64,000 nucleotides of DNA from an uncultured Christensenellaceae bacterium. Lineage in GTDB: Bacteria > Bacillota > Clostridia > Christensenellales > Borkfalkiaceae. The notes beneath the pieces were generated by a model. That model saw nothing but the letters and a program-made list of their open reading frames with translations. It had not been told where the DNA came from and did no database searches. The translations under genes were made by a program, and so were the position numbers. The stretch lies in contig CAJUPX010000008.1 in the NCBI GenBank assembly GCA_910588685.1, positions 1 to 64,000 on the forward strand, written 5' to 3'. Positions 8,214 to 16,756 of the stretch are shown here, in pieces. Each line of letters starts with the position of its first letter. The stretch's first letter is position 1.

Positions 8214-8438
8214 ATGTTCAGGAAATTAGCTTTGAAAAAAGCCATTAAAGACAGCGAAAAAGAGATAGAGAGTCTTGAAAAAAAACGTATGCGTTCACAG
8301 TCCGCGCTGATGGAAACAATGGTGACGGGAGAAAAGCCGAGCAAGCAGGACGAGGAGTATTTTAAGCTGTACACCTCGCTCATAGAGATGGAAAGAAAAA
8401 ATCTCGCAAGGCTGCATAGCGAGCTCAATTCGCTGTAA
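8214..8438 (+). CDS. Small coiled-coil protein, unknown
   Basis: The 74-residue product is almost wholly charged helix (KKAIKDSEKEIESLEKKR, SLIEMERKNLARLHSEL), which predicts a two-stranded coiled coil. It has GGAGAG before its ATG, follows the Hpt gene by 15 bases and is followed 10 bases later by a membrane protein gene. That suggests one transcript. I do not recognise a family. Confidence 0.7.
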   Translation: MFRKLALKKAIKDSEKEIESLEKKRMRSQSALMETMVTGEKPSKQDEEYFKLYTSLIEMERKNLARLHSELNSL

Positions 8439-8448
8439 CCGGGTAGTT

Positions 8449-9357
8449 ATGGTAATCGCTGGTTTATTGTCTGCACAAACGGATAAAATAATTTTGATAT
8501 GCTCCCTGGGCGTTATAGGATTGCTCCTTATCGCGCTCGGGGTATTTGCATTTATAAAATTCAATTTTAGAAAAGTGCGCAGATTCGATGCGCAATGGCA
8601 GGCAAAGCGCGACGAGATAACGCGCAGAATAGCGGATATGAAGAGCGGCAGGCTTAAATTCATAGACGAGCCCGTAATAGACGACGACGGCGTGGAGCAG
8701 GATATAATTTTAGAGGAAGAGGACGAGCCCGAGGAAGAAGAAAGCAGCGGCGTTGAGGACGCCGACGATGAAGACGGCGAAGAGGTGCAAAAAACAGAGG
8801 CCGTTCTGGCGATTTCCTCTCTTTCGCGCGAGTCGAGAAAAAAGCTCGATTTGCGTGAAAAAGAATACAACGGTAAAAAATATACGGTTGCTTACGATTA
8901 TTCGTTTGAGGCAAAGCTGAGGCTTTCAGACGAGTCGGTGAAAAAGACGTACGTGAGCCTTATGGACGAAATAGGCAATTACGAGGCGTTCGAGGTGCGG
9001 TCGGGATACCGTAAAGAGCGTGTTTGCATAGGCAATAAGTTGCAGGCGGTAATACGTTTTTCCGAAGATACTCTGTGCGCCGCGTTTGCGCTCGACCCGG
9101 AAAAATACACAGGGTCGGAGTACGGCGCGGTTGACAAAACCGAGAGCGAAAAATTTAAAGACACGCCGCTCGTGGTAAAGCTTACTTCCCGCCGCGAGCT
9201 TGATTTCGCCAAGTATCTCATAACAAAAATAGCGGAGGCAAATTCTTGTACGGCGGTCATTCAGCCAGTTCCTTCCGACTACGATTTATCGGCTTTGAGC
9301 GTGGACGAGCTGTTTTTATCGGGTATGCTCAAAATAGATTTTATAAAAGAAATTTAG
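8449..9357 (+). CDS. Membrane-anchored protein with acidic linker, unknown
   Basis: The 302-residue protein has one membrane segment (about 13-36), a basic stretch, a very acidic linker (about 83-110, mostly Glu and Asp) and a C-terminal domain (about 135-270) beginning YDYSFEAKLRLSDESVK. That domain recalls an uncharacterised module that recurs in clostridial envelope proteins (YSFEAKL...Y..LKN...), here in one copy; this is recall, not a search. It is the last gene before a strong terminator at 9361. The role is unknown. Confidence 0.7.
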   Translation: MVIAGLLSAQTDKIILICSLGVIGLLLIALGVFAFIKFNFRKVRRFDAQWQAKRDEITRRIADMKSGRLKFIDEPVIDDDGVEQDIILEEEDEPEEEESSGVEDADDEDGEEVQKTEAVLAISSLSRESRKKLDLREKEYNGKKYTVAYDYSFEAKLRLSDESVKKTYVSLMDEIGNYEAFEVRSGYRKERVCIGNKLQAVIRFSEDTLCAAFALDPEKYTGSEYGAVDKTESEKFKDTPLVVKLTSRRELDFAKYLITKIAEANSCTAVIQPVPSDYDLSALSVDELFLSGMLKIDFIKEI

Positions 9358-9358
9358 T

Positions 9359-9384
9359 TAAACCGCCGTCAGGCGGTTTTTTCT
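9359..9384 (+). terminator. Rho-independent terminator
   Basis: A perfect 7-bp stem AACCGCC/GGCGGTT with a GTCA loop (9361-9378) is followed by a T-run. It closes the signalling block. Confidence 0.9.
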
Positions 9385-9406
9385 TTGATTATCTAACACA
9401 AAACTC

Positions 9407-9436
9407 TTGACAACAGCAGCCGCTGCCTGTTATAAT
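9407..9436 (+). promoter_or_regulatory. Promoter of the degV gene
   Basis: TTGACA (9407-9412), an 18-base spacer and TATAAT (9431-9436) are both perfect hexamers. AAAGAGG and the ATG at 9463 follow. Confidence 0.75.
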
Positions 9437-9462
9437 GTTGACAAATCAACAAAGAGGTAAAA

Positions 9463-10314
9463 ATGTCAATTAAAATATTAGTGGACTCGGCGTCCGACAT
9501 AGACGGCGAAGAGGCTGAAAGGCTCGGCGTTACTTTAATGCCCATAAAAGTAAGATTTAAAGATAAAGAATATCTCGACGGAATAAACCTGTCGCATACA
9601 GAATTTTTTGATAAGCTTATAGAAAGCGCGGAGCTGCCCAAAACAAGTCAGATTAATCCTTACGAATTTGAAAAGGAGTTTGAACGGCTGACGGCTGACG
9701 GCAGCGAGGTCATAGCCGTAACTCTGTCGTCAAAGCTGTCCGGTACGTATAAAAGCGCCAAAACCGCGGCAAAGAAGTTTGACGGAAAGGTGTTTGTGGT
9801 AGACAGCCTTAACGCGAGTCTGGGCGAGAGGCTCTTATGTCTGTTTGCTCTGCGTATGGTTTCGGAGGGGCGGACGGCAAAGGAAATCTACGGGGAGCTC
9901 AACTCGGCTAAGCACAGAATTAAACTTCTTGCCGTTCTCGGTACTCTCAAATATCTGAAAAAGGGCGGCAGGATTAACGCTATAACGGCGTTTACGGGTG
10001 AAATGCTCTCTATCAAACCTGTTGTCGGCATACAGGACGGCGAGGTTAAGCTTGTGGGTAAGGCAATAGGCTCGAAAAAGAGCAACAATCTTTTAAACGG
10101 GCTTGTTAAAAAAGAGGGTATAGATTTTTCAATGCCGTACGGCGTTATGTGGTCGGGGCTTGAAAACACTATGCTTAAAAAGTATATCGAAGACAGCAGC
10201 GAGCTCTGGAAAGGCAAAACCGCCGAGATACCCGAATATATGATAGGCTCTACGATAGGCACGCATATAGGTCCCGGCGCGATAGGCGTTTCGTTCTTCG
10301 GACTTCCTAAATAA
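9463..10314 (+). CDS. DegV family fatty-acid-binding protein
   Basis: The 283-residue protein has the DegV hallmarks: ILVDSASDI at the N-terminus, the TSQINPYEF segment, the VIAVTLSSKLSGTY loop that contacts the lipid head group, and the C-terminal GTHIGPGAIGVSFF. DegV (FakB-like) proteins bind a fatty acid and, in many Firmicutes, present it to a FakA kinase. No fakA is seen in this window, so whether this is a functional FakB is unknown. The gene is a single transcription unit between a strong promoter and a terminator. Confidence 0.92.
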   Translation: MSIKILVDSASDIDGEEAERLGVTLMPIKVRFKDKEYLDGINLSHTEFFDKLIESAELPKTSQINPYEFEKEFERLTADGSEVIAVTLSSKLSGTYKSAKTAAKKFDGKVFVVDSLNASLGERLLCLFALRMVSEGRTAKEIYGELNSAKHRIKLLAVLGTLKYLKKGGRINAITAFTGEMLSIKPVVGIQDGEVKLVGKAIGSKKSNNLLNGLVKKEGIDFSMPYGVMWSGLENTMLKKYIEDSSELWKGKTAEIPEYMIGSTIGTHIGPGAIGVSFFGLPK

Positions 10315-10334
10315 AAAGCTTGACAAAGCTTTTT
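10313..10334 (+). terminator. Terminator of degV with a -35 box in its loop
   Basis: A 9-bp perfect stem AAAAAGCTT/AAGCTTTTT closes over a GACA loop. The last stem base and loop together with the next base form TTGACA at 10320-10325, the -35 of the next promoter. Confidence 0.85.
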
Positions 10335-10378
10335 ATTTTACATATAATTAAAACACTTGTTGCAAAACATCAGTTTTA
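10320..10378 (+). promoter_or_regulatory. Promoter and palindromic operator of the TetR/ABC operon
   Basis: TTGACA (10320-10325), 17 bases and TATAAT (10343-10348) form a consensus promoter. Directly after it, at 10349-10378, lies a nested palindrome: TAAAAC, 3 bases, TGTT, 4 bases, AACA, 3 bases, GTTTTA. It covers the expected start of transcription, which is where a TetR repressor would bind. The regulator gene follows at 10396, so autorepression is likely. Confidence 0.7.
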
Positions 10379-10395
10379 AATAAAGGGAGAAGGTT

Positions 10396-10974
10396 ATGCC
10401 GCCGAAAGCAAAATTTACAAAAGACAAAATAATTTCGGCTGCGCTTGAAATAGTCAGGCGCGACGGAGCGGGCGCGTTAACCGCCCGTGCGCTCGGTGCG
10501 GAGCTTAACAGTTCTGCGCGCCCGCTCTTTACAGTGTTCGACAGTATGGAGCAGATTCGCACGGGCGTTTTAAAGTTTGCGGAGAGCGTTTACGCGCGGT
10601 ACGTGGACGAGGGGCTGAAAGAGCAGTTGGCTTTTAAGGGCGTTGGTAAGGCGTATATACGTTTTGCCGCGGCGGAGCCGCGTTTGTTTCAACTGCTTTT
10701 TATGAGCGGGCGGGAGCAAGTGCCGGAACCGGCTACGGTGTTGCCTTTAATAGAAGAAAATTATCAGCGCATTTTGCAGTCTGTGCAAACGGCTTACGGT
10801 CTAAACGAGCAGCTTGCCGCGCGCGTGTACAGGCATATGTGGATATATTCGCACGGTATTGCCGTTTTAATTGCAACGCGTATGTGCGCGTTCACAGCGG
10901 ACGGGATTTCCGAGATGCTGACGGAGGCATTTAAGGGAATTATAGCAAACATAAAGGAGAGTAAAAATGATTAA
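10396..10974 (+). CDS. TetR-family transcriptional regulator
   Basis: The 192-residue protein has an N-terminal helix-turn-helix (TKDKIISAALEIV...ALTARALGAEL) with an unusual turn region, then a helical ligand domain (about 70-190) of the TetR_C type seen with RLFQLLFM. It is first in an operon with an ATPase (8-base overlap) and a permease, and sits behind the palindromic operator at 10349-10378. It probably represses the transporter until an unknown ligand is bound. GGGAGAAGG precedes the ATG. Confidence 0.85.
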   Translation: MPPKAKFTKDKIISAALEIVRRDGAGALTARALGAELNSSARPLFTVFDSMEQIRTGVLKFAESVYARYVDEGLKEQLAFKGVGKAYIRFAAAEPRLFQLLFMSGREQVPEPATVLPLIEENYQRILQSVQTAYGLNEQLAARVYRHMWIYSHGIAVLIATRMCAFTADGISEMLTEAFKGIIANIKESKND

Positions 10975-11653
10975 AGCGGAAAACGTATACAAATCTTTTA
11001 ACGGCGGAGCGGTGGAAGTGCTTAAAGGCGTTTCGCTTGAAATAGAGGACGGTCGGTTTGCGGTTGTAACGGGCGCGTCGGGGTCGGGCAAATCCACGCT
11101 TATGAACGTTTTGTCCGGTTTGGAGCGCGCGGATAGCGGCACGGTTTTATGCAACGGCGAAAACCTGTCGGCTATGACGGAAAAGGAGCTTACTTGTTTC
11201 AGACGCAGAGTTACCGGGTTTGTATTTCAGCAGTACTATCTTTTGCCGCATTTAAGCGTTTTAAATAACGTTAAATTAGGCGCGGAGCTGGCAAAAAACA
11301 CCGATTTTACAGGCATTATCGAGGCTGTGGGGCTGGGCGGCAAAATTAAAAAACGCCCTGCGGAGCTTTCCGGCGGAGAACAGCAGCGCGTATCTATTGC
11401 GCGCGCGCTTGCAAAACGCCCGAAAATTCTGTTTCTCGACGAGCCTACGGGTGCGCTTGACGAAAATACAGGCAGGGAAATTCTCGATTACATATCAAAG
11501 CTCAGAACCGAGTTCGGCTTTACAACGGTAATGGTGACGCACAATCTGAACATAGCGGAGATGGCGGACGTGCAGATAAAGATGAACAGCGGGAAAATAA
11601 CCGGGGTTGTAAAAAACGGTCATATTAAATCCGCTTACGAGATAGGTTGGTAA
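10967..11653 (+). CDS. ABC transporter ATP-binding protein (MacB/LolD-like)
   Basis: The 228-residue ATPase has Walker [10 protein letters not shown] (36-44), a Q-loop [14 protein letters not shown], signature LSGGEQQR, Walker [13 protein letters not shown] and a switch histidine in MVTHN. It belongs to the branch that works with FtsX-like permeases. It overlaps the TetR gene by 8 bases and ends one base before the permease gene, so all three are co-transcribed. Confidence 0.92.
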   Translation: MIKAENVYKSFNGGAVEVLKGVSLEIEDGRFAVVTGASGSGKSTLMNVLSGLERADSGTVLCNGENLSAMTEKELTCFRRRVTGFVFQQYYLLPHLSVLNNVKLGAELAKNTDFTGIIEAVGLGGKIKKRPAELSGGEQQRVSIARALAKRPKILFLDEPTGALDENTGREILDYISKLRTEFGFTTVMVTHNLNIAEMADVQIKMNSGKITGVVKNGHIKSAYEIGW

Positions 11654-11654
11654 T

Positions 11655-12800
11655 ATGATAGCGGGATTCAGGGATTCATTAAAACTTTTCGGAATAATCA
11701 TAATAGCCGTCTGCGCGGTGTTCGTCTGTACGTTTATGCTGAATTTTTATATCGACGTGCAGCAGATAGAGCAGTATGTTACCGAACAGACGCAGGCGCT
11801 TTATACGGCGCAAAAGGCAACGGCGCAGTTCTGCTGTTATATTACGGGCGGGTGTTTAACTCTTATCGCGTTTTTTGTGATGGCTTTTTATATAAAGCTG
11901 TATATCGACGGGCACGCAAAGCAATTGGGTATTTTAAAGGCAATGGGATTTTCTGAGCGGAAAATAGCCGTTAAATTCTGCGTTTTCGGACTGAGCGTTT
12001 TTATAGGCTCGGCGGCGGGCTTTGCCGCGGGGTTTATTGCAATGCCGTACGTATACAAGAATATGGCTATTGAGGGGCTGCCTCCGATAAAAATAAATTT
12101 CCACGCCTTGGTACCGCTTGTAACGGTTATTTTGCCTACGGCGCTTTTTACTGTCTTTGCCTGTTTGTACGCCTATTTCGCGCTCAAAAAACCTGTTTGC
12201 AGTATGCTGAGGGGCAGAACGGATAAACCCGTAAAAATAAAAAAAGCCGCCCGCGCGCAAAAATCCGAAAAGAGCTTTTTGCGGGTTATGTTTGCAGCTA
12301 CGGTTTCGGGTAAAAAAGCTCTTGCGTTTTTTGTGGCGTTCGCGTGCTTCTGTTTTTCGGCAATGGTGCAGATGGGCGCGGCTATGGAGGAGCTGTCGCC
12401 GGGTATGATGTCCGTTATGATTTTACTCATAGGCATTGTGCTTGCCTTTACGGTTACGGTTATGGCGGTTACTTCTATTCTGCGCGGAAACACGGTCAAT
12501 ATAGCGGTTATGCGGGCGTACGGGTATACGGACGGACAAATAGCCTGCGCGGTGCTCGCGGGGTATCTGCCGTTTGCCGCGGCAGGCTTCGGTATAGGCA
12601 CGGTTTATCAGTACGGACTGCTCGTTTTTATGGTGAACGTCATATTTAAAAACGTGGGCGAGGTGCCCGAGTATTCCTTTAACGTGCCTGTATTTTTTTA
12701 CACGCTTTTATCGTTCGTTGCGGTATATGCTTTGGTTTTGGCTGTTTGCCTTGAAAAAATGCACAGAGTATCGGTGAATACGACCCTGCGCTGCGAGTAA
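11655..12800 (+). CDS. FtsX-like ABC transporter permease
   Basis: The 381-residue protein has about eight hydrophobic segments, starting near 13-33. Two FtsX-type cores carry the typical texts GILKAMGFSERKIAVKF and MRAYGYTDGQIACAVL, the coupling region of ABC3 permeases. There is no large extracellular domain, so it is a compact member and probably not a MacB-type exporter. The stop codon abuts the stop of the convergent WYL gene with no base between. Confidence 0.85.
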   Translation: MIAGFRDSLKLFGIIIIAVCAVFVCTFMLNFYIDVQQIEQYVTEQTQALYTAQKATAQFCCYITGGCLTLIAFFVMAFYIKLYIDGHAKQLGILKAMGFSERKIAVKFCVFGLSVFIGSAAGFAAGFIAMPYVYKNMAIEGLPPIKINFHALVPLVTVILPTALFTVFACLYAYFALKKPVCSMLRGRTDKPVKIKKAARAQKSEKSFLRVMFAATVSGKKALAFFVAFACFCFSAMVQMGAAMEELSPGMMSVMILLIGIVLAFTVTVMAVTSILRGNTVNIAVMRAYGYTDGQIACAVLAGYLPFAAAGFGIGTVYQYGLLVFMVNVIFKNVGEVPEYSFNVPVFFYTLLSFVAVYALVLAVCLEKMHRVSVNTTLRCE

Positions 12801-13718
12801 TCAGTTGCGGTAAATATTTAAAGCCGCGGCTTTGACGCGTTCTCCGAGCTCTGCCGGGGAAATTACCTTAACCGCGCCGCCGAAGCCTAAAATTTTGTTT
12901 ACGAGCGTGCTGTCGTTTTTGAGCGGGACTTCGGCTACGTATATGCCGCCGCGCGGTTCTATATTGTCTATGCCTATCCATTCCTCGGCGTCGGCTATGG
13001 AGTCGGGCGCGATTTCGAGCGTTACCTCAACAAACTCGTCGTCGGAATAGGTAAAATCCAAATCCATTTCGTCGCGGCTTACGTTCTTTTTTTCAAAAGT
13101 GTTTCCCGTAAAGCTTGCCGAACGTATCCGGCCTATTTTAAACGTTCTGAACTGCTGTTTAATATGGCAGAAAGCGTATACGTACCAAACGTTTTGCTTG
13201 AATACGAGTACGTGCGGGTCTATTACGCGTTTAGAGCGTTCTCCGCCGCGCGCTATGTAATCGATTAACAGCGAACGGCTCTCGTTAACCGCCTGTTCGC
13301 AGACGCGCATTTTTTCGGAAAACTGCCGTGAATTGCTCCACGTTCCGCCGTCAACAATTATGTTGCCGCATACGGACAGGTTGCGTTTTTCGGTTTTTAA
13401 TTTGCTTTTCAGCTTTTCGCGTGCGGACAAAAGGTTTTCGTCGTTTATCTGCGAAGCCATTGCATCGAGAGCCCTTACCGCCGCCACATATTCGTCTTCG
13501 GTCATATAGCCGGACGGCAGACGGTAGGTGTCGGCTAAGGAAATGCCGCCGTAACGCCCGCGTTCTATTTCTACGGGGACTCCGCACACGCACAGCTCTT
13601 CTATATAACGGTAAATGCTTCTTACGGATACACCGTAGCTTTCGGCAAGCTCGCCCGCAGTTACCTTGCGCCGTATGAGCAGCCTCGTTAAAATTTTAGT
13701 CATTATTTCGTATTTCAT
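12801..13718 (-). CDS. WYL-domain (YafY-type) transcriptional regulator
   Basis: The protein (305 residues from the chosen start) has an N-terminal HTH of the YafY/DeoR type (KVTAGELAESYGVSVRSIYRYIEEL), a short linker and a WYL domain with LLIDYIARGGERSKRVIDPHVLVFKQNVWYVYAFCH and the RTFKIGRI strand. WYL domains often bind nucleotides or nucleic acids. I start at ATG 13718 with GGAG in front; an ATG ten codons earlier lies within the inverted repeat at 13733-13767. That repeat is a likely site of its own control. Targets are unknown. Confidence 0.88.
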   Translation of the reverse strand: MKYEIMTKILTRLLIRRKVTAGELAESYGVSVRSIYRYIEELCVCGVPVEIERGRYGGISLADTYRLPSGYMTEDEYVAAVRALDAMASQINDENLLSAREKLKSKLKTEKRNLSVCGNIIVDGGTWSNSRQFSEKMRVCEQAVNESRSLLIDYIARGGERSKRVIDPHVLVFKQNVWYVYAFCHIKQQFRTFKIGRIRSASFTGNTFEKKNVSRDEMDLDFTYSDDEFVEVTLEIAPDSIADAEEWIGIDNIEPRGGIYVAEVPLKNDSTLVNKILGFGGAVKVISPAELGERVKAAALNIYRN

Positions 13719-13732
13719 AAAATTCTCCGAAT

Positions 13733-13767
13733 AACGCAATTTGTACAAGCATAGTATAAATTGCGTT
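13733..13767. promoter_or_regulatory. Perfect 10-bp inverted repeat, likely operator of the WYL regulator
   Basis: AACGCAATTT (13733-13742) and AAATTGCGTT (13758-13767) are exact inverse complements with 15 bases between. On the minus strand TATACT, a plausible -10 of the WYL gene, lies inside the gap. A protein bound here would cover the promoter. Confidence 0.6.
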
Positions 13768-13868
13768 AAATTTTTTTAAATTTTCATAAAATATTTTATT
13801 ATATATGACGTTTTCTGTCAAGTATAATGAGTATAATTATGTTGTAAAACAAACGGAGGATTTATAAA

Positions 13869-14069
13869 ATGAATTTCAGAGCTTATATAGACAGACAGAA
13901 AAACATTATAAGAGGTCGTCGCGCGGGTAACTGTGTGTATTTTGAAAAGGAGTACGAGTATTACGTTGCGGAATGCGACAGGCTCTATTGCGAGCTCAAC
14001 GGCTTAAAGGGGCTGAATACGTTTGAGCGTTTGTCCTGCGCGGACGTGCGCAGCGGTGAAACGGTATAA
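13869..14069 (+). CDS. Small protein of 66 residues, unknown
   Basis: The frame has a good site (CGGAGG, 8 bases before ATG) and ends just before a strong hairpin. The product is soluble and rich in Tyr, Arg and Glu with three Cys, and no known motif is seen. Two TATAAT-like elements lie upstream (13823-13828, 13832-13837) without good -35 hexamers. It is divergent from the WYL regulator, so it is a candidate target of it. Coding status rests on the ribosome site and gene spacing. Confidence 0.6.
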   Translation: MNFRAYIDRQKNIIRGRRAGNCVYFEKEYEYYVAECDRLYCELNGLKGLNTFERLSCADVRSGETV

Positions 14070-14073
14070 AAAA

Positions 14074-14100
14074 GCCGCGGAAGCATACGGCTTCCGCGGC
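14074..14100. terminator. Bidirectional terminator
   Basis: An 11-bp perfect GC-rich stem GCCGCGGAAGC/GCTTCCGCGGC with a 5-base loop sits between convergent genes. An A-run before it serves as the T-run for the minus-strand importer operon. Confidence 0.9.
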
Positions 14101-14107
14101 GTATTTA

Positions 14108-14917
14108 TTAATTAAGTTTTTTGGTTAAGCATTTTTCTATGACTGCGATAATTCCGTACATACTTCCCGCAAGAAAACACAGTATTATCGTCGCCGTCAT
14201 TACGAGGTCAAGCTTGAACACCTGACCGCCGTAAACTATAAGATAGCCGAGCCCCGCTTTGGATACGATGTATTCGCCCATTATAGAGCCTATCCAGGCA
14301 AGCCCCACGGCGACCTTTAAGGTGTTCATAAGCGCCGGAAGAGAGGCGGGGATTACAAGCTTACGCAGAGTAGTTGCCTTGCTCGCGCCCATAGACCGCA
14401 TTAAAAGCAGTTTGGTTTTATCCACGGCCACAAATCCCGCAAGCGTGTTCATAATGCAAACTATAATCGAAACTATTACCGTCATAAATATGATTGCGCT
14501 GTAACCCGTTCCTATCCAGATTATGATAAGCGGACCGAGCGCGATTTTAGGCAGCGAGTTTAAAACTACTATATACGGTTCGATTATTTTGCGGGCGGAG
14601 TCGCTCAGCCACAAAAGCACCGCGATTGCATATCCGAGTATGACGGCTATGGCAAAGCCGGCGAGAGTTTCCATAAGCGTTATGCCTACGTGCCTGAAAA
14701 GCGTGCCGTTGGAATAAAGGTCGCCGATTGTCTTTAAAACGCGCGACGGCGAGCTCGTGATAAACGGGTCGATGAGTTTAATCCCAGCGCAAAGCTCCCA
14801 AAGACCTATAAGAACTACTAAAATCAACCAGCGGGAAACGGTTATAATAATTCTTTTCTTTTTTTGTTTTTTAAGATACGCGAGGTGTTCGCGAGAATAG
14901 TCAAGATTTTTTTTCAT
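14108..14917 (-). CDS. ABC importer permease, NitT/TauT (SsuC-like) family
   Basis: The 269-residue membrane protein has about six hydrophobic segments and the BPD-type EAA loop (GASKATTLRKLVIPASLPALMNTLKVAVGLAWI). This pattern is typical of SsuC/TauC/ThiX permeases. It is the last gene of an SBP-ATPase-permease operon on the minus strand. Confidence 0.92.
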   Translation of the reverse strand: MKKNLDYSREHLAYLKKQKKKRIIITVSRWLILVVLIGLWELCAGIKLIDPFITSSPSRVLKTIGDLYSNGTLFRHVGITLMETLAGFAIAVILGYAIAVLLWLSDSARKIIEPYIVVLNSLPKIALGPLIIIWIGTGYSAIIFMTVIVSIIVCIMNTLAGFVAVDKTKLLLMRSMGASKATTLRKLVIPASLPALMNTLKVAVGLAWIGSIMGEYIVSKAGLGYLIVYGGQVFKLDLVMTATIILCFLAGSMYGIIAVIEKCLTKKLN

Positions 14918-14961
14918 AAGTTTTTCCTTGCCGTAAGTAAGATATATTACGGGGGTAATTA

Positions 14962-15684
14962 TTAAATTCCGAGCTCGCCGCGCAAAATTTCAAAGGTCTT
15001 AGAAAAGTTTGCATTTTGTCTGCGGCTCTTGGGCGTAAGCGCAAAATCTATTTTGTGCTCGGCTACTACCGAGGCGGGGCGCGCCGACAGTACTACAACC
15101 TTATCGGACAACGCGATTGCCTCGGAAATATCGTGGGTAACAAGTAACGCGGTCTTTTTTTCGCTTTTTATTATTGACTGCACGTCGTCGCAAACTTCGA
15201 GCCTTGTCTGGTAGTCGAGCGCGGAAAAGGGTTCGTCGAGTAAAAGCGTTTCGGGACCCGCTGCCAGCGTGCGTATTAAAGCCACGCGTTGCCGCATACC
15301 GCCGGAGAGCTGCGAGGGCGACTTTTTAAGAAAGTCTTTTAAACCGTATTTTTCGGCAAGCGATACGGCGCGCTCCCGCATTTCGCGGGTGTTGCGCTTT
15401 TTTACTTCGAGCGGGAGAAAGATGTTTTCTTCAACCGTGCGCCACGGAAACAGCGCGTCGCGTTGCAACATATATCCGAATTCGCCGTCGCCGCGTATAA
15501 CCTCGCCGGACGACGGCGTAAGTATACCCGCGCACAGCGACAGTATAGTTGTTTTACCGCAGCCGGAAGGTCCTATTACCGAAACGAACTGTCCGTCGTC
15601 AACGCTGAAATTCATATTCTGCACGGCGGTCGTTTCTCCAGATTGAGTATGATAAGTATAATAAACGTTTTTAAATTCAAGCAT
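14962..15684 (-). CDS. ABC importer ATP-binding protein, NitT/TauT (SsuB-like) family
   Basis: The 240-residue ATPase has Walker A GPSGCGKTT, a Q-loop YMLQRDALFPWRTVEEN, signature LSGGMRQR, Walker B LLLDEPFSALD and switch LVTHDISEA. The LFPWRTV text is characteristic of the nitrate/sulfonate/taurine group. It overlaps the binding-protein gene by 8 bases and precedes the permease. Confidence 0.93.
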   Translation of the reverse strand: MLEFKNVYYTYHTQSGETTAVQNMNFSVDDGQFVSVIGPSGCGKTTILSLCAGILTPSSGEVIRGDGEFGYMLQRDALFPWRTVEENIFLPLEVKKRNTREMRERAVSLAEKYGLKDFLKKSPSQLSGGMRQRVALIRTLAAGPETLLLDEPFSALDYQTRLEVCDDVQSIIKSEKKTALLVTHDISEAIALSDKVVVLSARPASVVAEHKIDFALTPKSRRQNANFSKTFEILRGELGI

Positions 15685-16705
15685 AAATTTCGTTGTAAAT
15701 TTTGTTGGCGTAGTCGGTGAGCACTATGTTGTGGAAATCCACGCGTTTTTCAAGCTCGCCCGCTAAATCTATAACGTCGAGCAGACGCTCGAAAGCGCTC
15801 TCTTTCATAGCCATATTTGTCACCCAGGCGTCTATTTTGCTGTAGCTTTCAACCGAAACTTTCAGACTGTTAACGTCGGTGCCGTCAAAGTAGGGAACAA
15901 GAAGATTTGCCACGGTTGCGCTGTCGTGCTCGTTTATATATTTGGTAGCTTTGGTAACGGCGCGTAAAAGTCCGCGCACCTTGTCGCCGTTTTCGTCTAT
16001 ATAGCTCTGTTTAGCCATAAAGCAGGTATAGGGTATTTCGCCGGCGGCTTCGCCTACGGAGGCTACGATATAGCCTTTACCCGCGGCAACGTATGAGGAC
16101 GCGGCGGGTTCAAACATTGTGCAGTAATCGCCGGTGCCGCCTTCAAACGCCGCGGCGGTCATATTGAAGTCGATATTTTTAACGAGGTTTGCGCTGACGT
16201 CCGCCGTTTTTAGAACGTATTCAAAGGTCATAAAGGGAACGCCGCCCGGTCTGCCCGCGATTACGGTTTTTCCCGAGAGGTTGTTCCAGTCGAAATTCTT
16301 TTCTTCCGTTCTTCCTACGAGAAAGCTTCCGTCGCGTTTGGTCATCTGGCCGAACACCATAGGCGCGTCGGAGGTGCCGCCTGTGTAGGTATAAACTACC
16401 GCTTCGGGGCCGCAGAAGCCTATATCTGCTTCGCCCGCAAGCACCGCAGCCATAGTTTTGTCTGCGCCGCCGCCGTTTGTCAGTTCTATTTCAAAGCCTT
16501 CTTCCTTGAAATAACCGAGCGCGTCCGCAAGATATAAAGGCGCGTAGAATACCGAATGGGTAACTTCATTTATGCGTAATACGTCGCTTTTTTTGTTGCA
16601 GCCCGCTACGGACAGGGGTATTGTGAGCGCGCAGGCAAGCGCGCAGATAGTCGTAAATAATTTTTTCACTTTGTAGTTTTTACTCCTTAAAATTTGATAA
16701 TACAT
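15677..16705 (-). CDS. ABC importer substrate-binding lipoprotein (SsuA/NMT1-like)
   Basis: The product has a signal peptide with lipobox LSVAGC and an NMT1/SsuA fold: INEVTHSVFYAPLYLADALGYFKEEGFEIEL, then GGGADKTMAAVLAGEADIGFCGPE and GKTVIAGRPGGVPFMTFEYVLK. This type binds sulfonates, nitrate, or thiamine pyrimidines. I take the ATG at 16705 with GAGG in front; a GTG at 16669, behind AAGGAG but far from it, would give a more standard signal peptide. No riboswitch fits in the 72-base gap before valS, so the substrate stays open. Confidence 0.85.
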   Translation of the reverse strand: MYYQILRSKNYKVKKLFTTICALACALTIPLSVAGCNKKSDVLRINEVTHSVFYAPLYLADALGYFKEEGFEIELTNGGGADKTMAAVLAGEADIGFCGPEAVVYTYTGGTSDAPMVFGQMTKRDGSFLVGRTEEKNFDWNNLSGKTVIAGRPGGVPFMTFEYVLKTADVSANLVKNIDFNMTAAAFEGGTGDYCTMFEPAASSYVAAGKGYIVASVGEAAGEIPYTCFMAKQSYIDENGDKVRGLLRAVTKATKYINEHDSATVANLLVPYFDGTDVNSLKVSVESYSKIDAWVTNMAMKESAFERLLDVIDLAGELEKRVDFHNIVLTDYANKIYNEIYA

Positions 16706-16727
16706 TTTATGCGCCTCGCCTAAGCGT

Positions 16728-16756
16728 TTGACAATTTTACCGCTATCAATTATAAT
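16728..16756 (+). promoter_or_regulatory. Promoter of valS
   Basis: TTGACA (16728-16733), 17 bases and TATAAT (16751-16756), all consensus, lie 21 bases before the ATG at 16778. The leader is too short for a T-box. Confidence 0.75.

Noticed and set aside
12795-12806. Overlap or frameshift between the permease and WYL genes
   Set aside because: The two convergent genes simply end back to back (TAA then TCA) with intact reading frames.
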